From contig JARBJD010000075.1 of assembly GCA_033064195.1 (NCBI GenBank), positions 124,001 through 188,000 on the forward strand: DNA of 64,000 nt, written 5' to 3'. The notes beneath the pieces were generated by a model. It saw nothing but the letters and a program-made list of their open reading frames with translations. It did no database searches and was not told the DNA's origin. The translations under genes were made by a program, and so were the position numbers. Shown in pieces: positions 22,174 through 31,591 of this stretch. Position 1 is the first letter of the stretch, and each line of letters opens with the position of its first letter. The stretch comes from Blattamonas nauphoetae. Its lineage: Eukaryota > Preaxostyla > Oxymonadida.

Positions 22174-22450
22174 TCACTCTTCACTTCGGTGTTCTTCGGA
22201 TTTACCAGAAGGAGGGTGCATCGAAAGATGTTTCTCATCTCCGCCAAAATATGGCTTAAATTGTTGAGACAGCTCCTTCAGAGCAGCAATTTCTGCTCAA
22301 GAATGAGAAAAAGTGAAATTGCAAACCAGCGTTTCCTGCCTCCATAACCTCTTCTGCATCACGAATATCATCCTTGACCTGTTTATTCAATTGTTCAGCC
22401 TCAGTAATCATCGACATGAAGTCGTCATAACTTAAACTTGTGTCGTCCAT
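22174..22450 (-). CDS. Small coiled-coil protein, 80 residues, unrecognised
   Basis: Two exons (22450-22327 and 22292-22174, intron 34 nt) encode an acidic 80-residue protein: MDDTSLSYDD, a helix with heptad spacing (EAEQLNKQVKDDIRDAEEV, then EIAALKELSQQF), and a polar tail. The start ATG lies 64 bp from the ATG of the divergent UTP10-like gene. The size and single helix resemble many small subunits of large complexes, but I cannot name a family. Between its stop and the ATG12 start are about 290 bp; an open minus frame there (22177-21926) has no motif. Confidence 0.6.
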
Positions 22451-22513
22451 GGTTGATCATTCACCAAAGTGGGGAGATCAAGTCTCGTTCAGCATTATCT
22501 CAGATCCACTGAA

Positions 22514-25500
22514 ATGGCAAGTGCATCCGATCAAATTCGACAAATTGCCAAAGATAATTTCGTAAGTACAGGAAAAAAGCGTCAATATCGCCTTCCTGGG
22601 GGTCAAGACAGAGAATCACTCTTCAAAGATGGAACAGATGCTTTTTCCACTTTATGTGAATCTAACCCTCGCTTCTCTTCATTTTCATCAAACCTTTTCT
22701 CTGTACAAACTCTTCATCAACAACGTCACCTCCAAACAAAAGACGAAAATCTCGAACTGAATAAGCTCATCAATGATTTTCTTATTCTCTTTTGTGATTA
22801 TGTCCCAATCAAAAAGTACAAGCAAATTATTCCATACCTCATGTATTTTTACTCAATCCAGACATTTAATGCAGAAACATTCTTCATCATTCTTCTACCT
22901 CATCACAACGAAAAACTCTTTGCTCGATATGTTTCTTACCTTGCAATCAATCAAATCCCTATTATGGAACAAGTGAAGAATCTTCTTCCACTTCGGGAAG
23001 AGACTCTACTCACAGCCCTCTCCACAAACGAACCTCTCTTCACATTCTTTTGTGAGACTCTGATCAGCCTTGTAGACACTGCGAAAAAACACATCAAAAC
23101 AGATCCTGATCCTTCTCAAACCCCGCTTTTATCACAATCACTCTTTTCTTTTCTTGTCTCATCACTCTCCAACTCCTGTAAGCCTTCTCGTCCTCTCTCA
23201 CCAACTTCTCTCGCCAAAATTTATCGAGCAGCATCCACTTGTCTCAACTGTGGATCGGGAATTCCTGCGAAGTATCGCCACCAGCTTTCTCAAGTTGTGG
23301 ATCATGGACTAACTCTTTCAAGAACAATTGTTCGTGGAACTCAATTATCTCCCGATGCCATTTCTGGTTTGTTCAGCCTCGTGGTAATTGCGATGAAACG
23401 AGTTTGTTTTTGTGATGAAACACAATACTCAAAACAGGATGTTCTGTCGAAACAAGAGTGGACCAAACAAGAGTTTCTCTCTGTTGATATTGATGAATAT
23501 TCTTCCCCACCTCTATCAATGAAATCGCCATCATCTTTTATGGCAGTTTTATCTGAAATTTTCGCGAAACAACCATCTTTATCATCAACATCCCGCAGTC
23601 ATCAAACTTTCATCGTCGCCAGTCACCCCTTTTTTGTCCAACATAAACCTCTCACGCAGATTGCCGCCCACACTTTTTTCACAACTCCATCAAATTTTCA
23701 GGAGGAATACTTCTCATCTCTTTGTCTGAGCCTCTTCGACAAACAAAACGATGACTACATGAACTCTCTTCTGTCTCCTCTCGTTGCATCAGCCCTCCTT
23801 GACTTTCCATCATATGAAAGTTTTGTTCATTCCATGTTGGATACTCTAGATTCCATTACAAATGAGCTACCGCATTCTGTGTCAATCATTGTTGACATGG
23901 TCTTGATTTCCCTCAAACAAGCAACTAAACTTGCAAATACGGACATTTTGTCAACACTTAATGATATGCTTCTCAAATTATCCACTATTCTTGAGCCAAA
24001 CATCTTCTCTCCTTCATTATCATCACACCTGAACGATGTATCAACAAGCACGAAACAAGAACATGACATTTTTGTCTCATTCCTTCAAAAATCACTTTCT
24101 AGTACCAATTTTGCATTTTTACCCCTTCCACTTCGGCCAAATCAGTCAAGACAGTATATCCTCCTCTCGGACGCAGTATGCAGTCCCGAACTAGCAATAC
24201 GTCGACATGCATCCTCATTCATATTCTCTTCACAACCAGCTATGGCACAATCCATGTTAATGGAGCTACTCTCAACTGAAAGTGACCTGGACCATCTGAT
24301 TGAGATCCTCAGATCGCCTTTGACATCGACGTTCTTTGTGAAAGAAGAATTTCAGAAAGGATCATTTGGATCAATGGCAAGGAGTGCCTCTCCTGTATTT
24401 GCGGGATTTGTGGCAAAACTCCTTCCTCATCTTCTCGTTCAGACTGGTTCTGGCTCGAACACAATCGATTCTGCCATTCTCTCCACGTTGATGCTCAACT
24501 TCATCTCGACACTCGTCTCAGAACCATCGACTTCTGTCTTTTCCTCTTTGATGTCGAAAAACACAGAACTTGTCAAGAAGATCACCGATAAATCGAGAGG
24601 TGGGCAGAAGACCCATCCAGGAGTTGTTGATGAAATTCGTGTGTACAACCAAGCAGTTGTTGATTTCTTCGCAGATCAGATTGCACATGAATGTTCCGCA
24701 CAAAATTCGAAAGATGAGTCTCTCATCTCCATCCCACTTCTCTCGCTCCTATTTGTCCCAATTCTCAGCTCTGTTCGTCAAACGAAATCGATGAGCCTGA
24801 ACATCGCACTGTTCTCCACTGCCGTCCTCATCTCCTCAATCAACAAAATGAACGGATCAGACAAATCTCGACTCTCGACCTTGTTATTCTCATTTCTCAT
24901 TGATCCTGATCCACACGTTCTTGATCAATCAAAACTTGAACGTTCACCACTCCTACAAGCCATGGCAGTCCTGTCGGATACCCAATCTGTCCAAGAGCAA
25001 TGGAGAACATTGTCAAAAGCTCAGAACCCGGGTGAGATCGTTCAACTTATTTTTGATTCCCTCCACACACATGATACGGATGACTCTTCTCAAAAATCTA
25101 CTGTTATTTCACTTTCTATTTTCCGGGCATGTTTAATCAACAAAACTGCTCTTCCCGAAACAAGTTCTTTGTTGTCTGCTCTGATATTGTTCTTTGTCTC
25201 AGTTGATCTTCCTCGCCATGACCCCCAGTCGCCATTTTCTCACCTTGCTGAGGTAATTCAGAGTGTGCTTGGAACGTCGTCGCTCGTGTCGCTCATCTTC
25301 TGCATCTTTGACAACCCTGCTCTCCCATCAATTCTTGGTTCTCTTTCAAATCAAACACACCTTTCAGAGAAAGAAGCCAATTTCAAAACGCACAGATCTC
25401 TATTTGTGTTCCCAAGAATGTATCATTCTTTTCCTCAAAGCTTGCAAGCACGACTCGTATCCTCTGACGATTCTCTACGACGACATTCAATCGATTTTGC

Positions 25501-28500
25501 AGCAGATCTTCTTAGATCAACACTCAAAAACGCTTCAAACTCGAAAGGAAACTCAAATTCTATCGAAGCTCTCGTCTCTTCAATCGTCCGACTCGCTGCT
25601 CATTCATCAACTGTCATAAGGCAAGCCACAATGGATTCTCTTCTTCCGCTCGTCAATGATGCCGGATGGCCATCGTCTCTCGCTGGTTTTGGTTCATCTC
25701 TGCATCAAAATGCACCTCTGATTAAGTCAGACCCGGAATATGTTGGACGACTCGTTGGACAGAATGGAGTGTCAGATCCTCTCATCAAAACTGTCATTTC
25801 ACAGTCACTAAGAGCCATCTCTGAGATTCAACAAACACAACACGACCATCAATCTGTTGAGGTCGAAGCTAATCGACTTTCAGCCAGTCTACTCATCTTT
25901 CGAAGATCTTCATTCTTCAATCCGGTCTCATTTTCTTCTGTTCTTTCCGATGTTGTGTACACATCGATAAAGTTGATGATCTCACTCAAACCCTCATCAG
26001 ATTTGTCCCATATCAACTGCCTCCCATCATTCGCATGTCATCTTGCTGCATGCTGTGACTGCTTCAAATATTCACTCCTCGATTTGCAGCGAACAAGTCA
26101 AAATGACAAGAAACTCATCTTCTCGTTTGTCGATGCATTCTTTGGATGGACCAAACTCTTCAAATCATCGACAGCTCTGGACTCCGATATTGCGATTCTT
26201 CAGTTCGCTGTAGTTTCAGTTACTCAGTTCATTTTGGATTGTATTAACGCCTTCTCATCAGAACAACAATCCACCATTCTTCTATCACTCCTTAATGCAT
26301 CAACAACTCCGTCCTTCCTCTCAACTGTCCTTTCCTCTGCACTTAACAGCCTTCTCTCAATCATCACTCTCACATCTTCCTTCGTCTTGTCAATCCTTTC
26401 AGCTATCATTGAAGGATCTCAGACATCTCGCGATGCTCTCTCTGCATCAACTCTCACTCTCAAGGATGGTTCACAGTTGAATGTCGACTCTCTTGCACAA
26501 ATTTCAATCCTCCTCCAACACTATTCTTCAGCAGGGATCATCGATACACAATCAGGTCCACTCATCACTTTTCTCATTTCTCTCTTCGAGAAACTTTCAA
26601 CCGTTGTTTCTGATGACCATGTCGCTGTGTCCCTCAAATCTGACGAATCTCTTCTTCAGTTTCAACATGTCGACTCGGTTTTTCAACGCATCGTACAAAG
26701 TTTCACTCATCATTTGAAAACCACAGCAGCCCCTCCTGACTCGCTCAGGTCACTCCTGCATTCCATCACGATTCTTTCTGACTCTCCCCACAAGCTTCTC
26801 TCTGAGAATGTTCGACACTTCTCGCTCGTTCTCATCCAAACAGCACTATCTCACCCACTGGACACCTCTGAGTTCAAGGCGGTTCTTCCCAAGTTTATCT
26901 CTCTCCAGATTATCAGCCTCATGTCTGACTGGACGCAGTCTGAGTCTGACTCTTCTTCGACAGATGAAGCTCTCTCTCAACTTCGGCGATCTTTCTCCGC
27001 AATTCTTTCATGCGACGCAACGAGAAGAGTTTCGAATGGCATTGTGAATCCAGTCTCTGCAGCACTCAGCTTTGCACTGTTTGATATTTCAAAGGCTCTA
27101 CCTTCCCATCTCGTTGTTCCGATCTTTTCATCATTCGCGGATTCTCTCTATTCCCTTCACCAAAACCAAAGTGACTCAAAACAACATTCGTTGAGAATGA
27201 TTGTTGGACAGATTCTCTCTGTTTTCCTCTCAAAGTTTGCCGAATCTGAAGGATTGGACATCACCAAACGGAAAACCCCCGATTTCTCACAAAACTCCGT
27301 CTTTCAAATGTATCATCGTTTTCTTGGACGGTACACTCCCTCTGAGCAACTTGATGCACTCGCTGTTCTGATCATGAACGTCCACGCAGTCATCCAGTCA
27401 CAATCAGCCCTTGGGGAGACTGATGTCACAAGCATCACACCACCGCATCCACTCCATGCCGAGAAAATAACTTCTCTGAGCGATCTGTGCTCTCTCGTCT
27501 CGAACTCGTTTGCATCTCATGAGGTCCTCTTTGATCAGAGGGACGCTGATGTTGATGAACGTATTGATCTTCCAGTTCTTGCCACAAATCTCTCTGGTCA
27601 ATACTATTCATCATTTGTCCATGCCATCTCAACATTCGTGTCGGGTCATTTCTTCAAACATTCCAACCTTGTCTCTGATATTCGAAAGATTCATCAGAGA
27701 GAAGTCCAGGAAAAAGTGGAGATTGAAGATTCCATCAACAGTCCGTGTTCTGAGTTTGCACTTCGCGTTTTGTTCGTTGCATCATTTATATCCTCATCCG
27801 TCCCTGGATTGCAGAAAGAGGCCCGACATTGGTCGAGATCCTCTCAACTGAAGCTTCAAAATCTTCTCAATTTATTCATCCATCCATTGGCCGACAAGCA
27901 AAGTGGAAATCGAGCACCTCTGATACAATCGTTTGACGGACTTGTTCACTTGGTCCGAAAGATCAAGCATGGATTGAGCGAAGTCTCTGACGACTCTGAA
28001 GCCAACGCCCTCCACTGGGCTTCTCTCTTTGAGGATTTCCCAACCCCCTTTATCTCGCAACTCATTCTGCTTCAACAACCAACGGGCCAGCAACAAACAC
28101 CGAAGAAGAAAAAAGCATCGAAATCTGGGTCAATGTCATCGCTGAGTGACATGTTTACAGATGTGTTCATGAAAAGCAAAGCCTTGTACTCTGACAGCAA
28201 AGAGGAAGGCGTTGTGAGTAATTCTGTGTGTGAACGATCGGCAACGCTCTATCTTCCACTCCTCTCTGATCGTCTATCGACTGTGATTGGAAAGAATGCG
28301 ATTCAAAATTCGGTCCGTGTTGCGTTCGGATTGGAAGAGATCGAAGAAGAAGAAAGGAAAAAGAAGAAAGAGAACGAGGAAGGCAGTGAAATCGATGATG
28401 AAGAGTTAGAAGCAATGCTTCGGGATGATCCTGACGCGTTTGGTGATTTGAATATCTCGGAGGACGAATCAAATCAGAATGAAGATGAAGAGGAGTTACA

Positions 28501-31417
28501 AGCGGAGAGTGATTCGGAACTTGCGTCATCTGGAGATGACTCATCTCCTGATGATGATAGGTCTCAATCTGACACAGGCAATGACAACAGTTCTGGTGAT
28601 GATTCCGACAATGATTCCTCATCTGAAATTCCAATGGAAGAAATGGCCATCGCAATTCTGAAAGGATCATCGCCTTACTCGCTCCTTGAATCGCTCACAG
28701 AACTCATCAGCACTTTCACAACCAGACCACATTCAACCATTCACAAACCTCTCCTTGCTTTGTTCAATCTCCTCGCTCGCCTGTCCTCACTTCTTCTTTC
28801 GACCCTCACCCAGGAACTTCAAGGCGAATTCTCGTTCAGTTCAGTCCATCTTCTCGAAGCGTTCAAGCCTGTCTTGGATCAGGTCACTCAATCGATGCTG
28901 GCTATTAACGATCAGACAAGGTTGTCCATCAGCAAGGTCCTTAAAGAGTCTGTCTCAGGATCAGACGTCTCTTTCCAAACACTGGTGACTCTGAGTGAAC
29001 TGGATTGCACTTGTGTGGATGCTCTCGCTTCAGTGTATGCATTTCTGAACAGAGCCGACCCTGATGAATCCTTATCGTCTTTCTCCGCACTTCTCTTTAC
29101 ACTCCAATACCAGAGCAGTATCTACTCCAAAATTGTTTCTGGAGCACTTTTTGAACCGTTTGGGGTCAAAGAATCTGTTAACAAACACGATCTGGCCACA
29201 AAAACATTACTTGCTCTCAACACCACTGTTGACTGTCTGTCGACGTTGATCAAGATTCTTCCTGGTGACTTCTTAACTCAGTCACTACTGTCTGAACTCC
29301 CAAAGCAAAAAACATCAACACTCACGCTCCTCCTTTCTCAGCTTTCGTCGCCTCAATTAACAGCTTCACTGAGACGTGCTGTCTTCTTACAACCATCTCT
29401 TCACACTGCCAGCAAGCTCTTCCCATTCTTCTTCTCTTCTGAAGAAGATTCAATCCTTGGGAAGGATCATCTTCTGATCCCTACAGAGAAATTCACTCTG
29501 CTCTTCGAACTAAATCCGGACGAATTGACCATGGAGACAAGTCTTGGCTTCCGTGTCATTCAGTTCTTGTCGAATATCGCACGCACTCAGGATCCCTCGG
29601 ATATTCTAGAAATTATCCAAGCCATTCTCAAGCCATTCAAGAAAAACCGACTCAATCATTCCCTGTCAGTCGACTATAACCCTCTCCGCACAGAATCATC
29701 AGTTCCTTCTCAACCTCTCACTCTCATTCCCTCACAATTGAATATCCTCCTGGCCTGTCTCACCACATCCATCAGTGCACTTGATGTATCCAAAAAATCT
29801 GTCAAACGCCTTATCAACAACATGGCTGAACAACTGATTACCTCAATCGCTCCGTCCATTATCTCGCTTCACCAATCTCTCGCTCAATCTCTGACTTCCA
29901 ACCATTTGGATTATGTCAGTCCGTTTGGAACGCTTCAACTCGAGCGAAACATTCGGGAGACGATTCTCCGTTTTGGCCAGGCGTATGTCGCACTTTGCAT
30001 GAAGATGGATGAAACAAGATTGGGTCATTGGTACCAACAGTTCTTCATCTGGACATGTGGCTTTCAGGCTGAGTCTGAAACTGACACACCACGTGTTGAT
30101 TCTCATGCCATCTCAACTGTTCCTTTCCTCGATGATGAGATTCTGCCTCGTCTTCCCCTTCTCTTCTCAACGACGAGACTTCTTATCAACAAGTGTGGAG
30201 TCCGTGCGGGGAAAATTGTTGATCTCTACCGACCACTCATCACAGCATTTCTGGCCATCGATCCTTGCACACTCACAAAGGAACCAGACAGTGAGGATTT
30301 CAAACCCCAGAATTTAGCCTTATTTTTCAATACTGAATCACAGTATTCATCTGCACTTGGGTCTGTGTTCACATTACTGAATGAGATGAGCGTAATCTCA
30401 CAACATTCGGCAGATTCTAAACTTTCTGAAGAGTCAGCACAATCATTTGTGAAGTCACTCTGCCAGCAACTCTCTCATCTCGGATTGAAGAATGAGCAAG
30501 TTGTTCATAAACAACACTCAACACGGATTGCTAAATTGAGAGATTCTGTCTGGTCATGGAACTTGAAACTTGGATGGGATGATTTTATTGATGATGGTGG
30601 AAACAAAATTACCAACCAAGTTGAATCAATATCTCAATCCAAACCTGTGAAAAGAAAACACAGAGAAGTTGAAATTGAAGAAGAACTAGAAAATACTCTC
30701 AATCCAAAACATCATCCTGAACTTGTATCGACTCTGCTCACCCTTCTCCATCCCTCTGAACTTCCACTCCTCTTTGGGTATTCTGTTCTATCAAAGGACA
30801 ATTATCCTGTCACCGTCTTCGAGTCTGCTCCCCCACTCTTCCTCTTTGTCTCGTCACCAACTGCTGTCCTCCAACCAGAATCAGAAACAGCATCACCAAC
30901 CTTCACTCTATCATCCTTCCCGTCAGCTCTGGCTGCTCTGCTCCCACCTCCAGATTCCATTCTCAAAACACATCGACACAACAAGATGGCTGAATCAGAT
31001 TTGTTATCCCTCCCATTTGCTTTTCGAACAGTTGGTGCTTCTCAGCACCCGTTGCCTGTCATGATCGCATCTGTTCTGTCCACCACCGTCCTCTCCAATC
31101 CTCTCGGCACAGAAACACCCGAAGGACTCAAACGATGGATCTATTCAGTCATTGATTCGCTGTGCCTCGCCGTCAAAGATCTGATTGAAGAGCGACTCAA
31201 TGACACTCAAGTCGTTGTTGGATGCTTGTATGTATTGGAATGTTCCATCCGTGCTGTCGGCAGCATCAACAATGCATTCTCTCCAATCCTCCCTGCCACA
31301 ATCATCTCGCAGTTTGTTGATAATCAAGAACCCGCAATCTTGGAAGCAGCAAACTCGTTGAAGCTTGTCATTGAGGAGGTGATCGGAGAAAAAATTGACG
31401 ATTTTTTGAATAAATAA
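22514..31417 (+). CDS. UTP10/HEATR1-like U3 snoRNP protein, giant HEAT-repeat protein
   Basis: One uninterrupted frame of 2,967 residues, using the ATG at 22514 (MASASDQIRQ) rather than the GTG at 22469. The N-terminal region carries the family-type segment LPHHNEKLFARYVSYLAI (compare LPYHETRIFVR in HEATR1). The bulk is helical Leu/Ser-rich HEAT-like repeats. A very acidic linker sits near 28340-28640, and the C-terminal part has the layout of the BP28CT region: RLGHWYQQFFIWT, then the terminal helices ending EKIDDFLNK. UTP10/HEATR1 is a t-UTP subunit of the small-subunit processome in the nucleolus, linking rDNA transcription with 18S rRNA processing. At nearly 3,000 residues it is about 40 percent longer than human HEATR1 (about 2,140). 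No intron is evident in 8.9 kb, although small genes all around are split. Confidence 0.75.
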   Translation: MASASDQIRQIAKDNFVSTGKKRQYRLPGGQDRESLFKDGTDAFSTLCESNPRFSSFSSNLFSVQTLHQQRHLQTKDENLELNKLINDFLILFCDYVPIKKYKQIIPYLMYFYSIQTFNAETFFIILLPHHNEKLFARYVSYLAINQIPIMEQVKNLLPLREETLLTALSTNEPLFTFFCETLISLVDTAKKHIKTDPDPSQTPLLSQSLFSFLVSSLSNSCKPSRPLSPTSLAKIYRAASTCLNCGSGIPAKYRHQLSQVVDHGLTLSRTIVRGTQLSPDAISGLFSLVVIAMKRVCFCDETQYSKQDVLSKQEWTKQEFLSVDIDEYSSPPLSMKSPSSFMAVLSEIFAKQPSLSSTSRSHQTFIVASHPFFVQHKPLTQIAAHTFFTTPSNFQEEYFSSLCLSLFDKQNDDYMNSLLSPLVASALLDFPSYESFVHSMLDTLDSITNELPHSVSIIVDMVLISLKQATKLANTDILSTLNDMLLKLSTILEPNIFSPSLSSHLNDVSTSTKQEHDIFVSFLQKSLSSTNFAFLPLPLRPNQSRQYILLSDAVCSPELAIRRHASSFIFSSQPAMAQSMLMELLSTESDLDHLIEILRSPLTSTFFVKEEFQKGSFGSMARSASPVFAGFVAKLLPHLLVQTGSGSNTIDSAILSTLMLNFISTLVSEPSTSVFSSLMSKNTELVKKITDKSRGGQKTHPGVVDEIRVYNQAVVDFFADQIAHECSAQNSKDESLISIPLLSLLFVPILSSVRQTKSMSLNIALFSTAVLISSINKMNGSDKSRLSTLLFSFLIDPDPHVLDQSKLERSPLLQAMAVLSDTQSVQEQWRTLSKAQNPGEIVQLIFDSLHTHDTDDSSQKSTVISLSIFRACLINKTALPETSSLLSALILFFVSVDLPRHDPQSPFSHLAEVIQSVLGTSSLVSLIFCIFDNPALPSILGSLSNQTHLSEKEANFKTHRSLFVFPRMYHSFPQSLQARLVSSDDSLRRHSIDFAADLLRSTLKNASNSKGNSNSIEALVSSIVRLAAHSSTVIRQATMDSLLPLVNDAGWPSSLAGFGSSLHQNAPLIKSDPEYVGRLVGQNGVSDPLIKTVISQSLRAISEIQQTQHDHQSVEVEANRLSASLLIFRRSSFFNPVSFSSVLSDVVYTSIKLMISLKPSSDLSHINCLPSFACHLAACCDCFKYSLLDLQRTSQNDKKLIFSFVDAFFGWTKLFKSSTALDSDIAILQFAVVSVTQFILDCINAFSSEQQSTILLSLLNASTTPSFLSTVLSSALNSLLSIITLTSSFVLSILSAIIEGSQTSRDALSASTLTLKDGSQLNVDSLAQISILLQHYSSAGIIDTQSGPLITFLISLFEKLSTVVSDDHVAVSLKSDESLLQFQHVDSVFQRIVQSFTHHLKTTAAPPDSLRSLLHSITILSDSPHKLLSENVRHFSLVLIQTALSHPLDTSEFKAVLPKFISLQIISLMSDWTQSESDSSSTDEALSQLRRSFSAILSCDATRRVSNGIVNPVSAALSFALFDISKALPSHLVVPIFSSFADSLYSLHQNQSDSKQHSLRMIVGQILSVFLSKFAESEGLDITKRKTPDFSQNSVFQMYHRFLGRYTPSEQLDALAVLIMNVHAVIQSQSALGETDVTSITPPHPLHAEKITSLSDLCSLVSNSFASHEVLFDQRDADVDERIDLPVLATNLSGQYYSSFVHAISTFVSGHFFKHSNLVSDIRKIHQREVQEKVEIEDSINSPCSEFALRVLFVASFISSSVPGLQKEARHWSRSSQLKLQNLLNLFIHPLADKQSGNRAPLIQSFDGLVHLVRKIKHGLSEVSDDSEANALHWASLFEDFPTPFISQLILLQQPTGQQQTPKKKKASKSGSMSSLSDMFTDVFMKSKALYSDSKEEGVVSNSVCERSATLYLPLLSDRLSTVIGKNAIQNSVRVAFGLEEIEEEERKKKKENEEGSEIDDEELEAMLRDDPDAFGDLNISEDESNQNEDEEELQAESDSELASSGDDSSPDDDRSQSDTGNDNSSGDDSDNDSSSEIPMEEMAIAILKGSSPYSLLESLTELISTFTTRPHSTIHKPLLALFNLLARLSSLLLSTLTQELQGEFSFSSVHLLEAFKPVLDQVTQSMLAINDQTRLSISKVLKESVSGSDVSFQTLVTLSELDCTCVDALASVYAFLNRADPDESLSSFSALLFTLQYQSSIYSKIVSGALFEPFGVKESVNKHDLATKTLLALNTTVDCLSTLIKILPGDFLTQSLLSELPKQKTSTLTLLLSQLSSPQLTASLRRAVFLQPSLHTASKLFPFFFSSEEDSILGKDHLLIPTEKFTLLFELNPDELTMETSLGFRVIQFLSNIARTQDPSDILEIIQAILKPFKKNRLNHSLSVDYNPLRTESSVPSQPLTLIPSQLNILLACLTTSISALDVSKKSVKRLINNMAEQLITSIAPSIISLHQSLAQSLTSNHLDYVSPFGTLQLERNIRETILRFGQAYVALCMKMDETRLGHWYQQFFIWTCGFQAESETDTPRVDSHAISTVPFLDDEILPRLPLLFSTTRLLINKCGVRAGKIVDLYRPLITAFLAIDPCTLTKEPDSEDFKPQNLALFFNTESQYSSALGSVFTLLNEMSVISQHSADSKLSEESAQSFVKSLCQQLSHLGLKNEQVVHKQHSTRIAKLRDSVWSWNLKLGWDDFIDDGGNKITNQVESISQSKPVKRKHREVEIEEELENTLNPKHHPELVSTLLTLLHPSELPLLFGYSVLSKDNYPVTVFESAPPLFLFVSSPTAVLQPESETASPTFTLSSFPSALAALLPPPDSILKTHRHNKMAESDLLSLPFAFRTVGASQHPLPVMIASVLSTTVLSNPLGTETPEGLKRWIYSVIDSLCLAVKDLIEERLNDTQVVVGCLYVLECSIRAVGSINNAFSPILPATIISQFVDNQEPAILEAANSLKLVIEEVIGEKIDDFLNK

Positions 31418-31591
31418 TAACATTTCACAAAAATGAATGATTGATGAATGACAGCTTCCCAGAATTCTGTAGGTAAATGTCGACTGACATTCAAGTTGTG
31501 ATCCAATCGTCCGAAGATGGTATTCTCGCCAAATCCGTTGGAAATTCTGAGATTATGCCGGTTCTGTGAGATGTCCAACCTCACAAGTTGC

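Noticed and set aside
21926-22177. Minus-strand 83-codon frame between ATG12 and the small coiled-coil gene
   Set aside because: Begins with GTG, Ser/His-rich, no motif, and overlaps the end of the neighbouring gene; judged to be chance.
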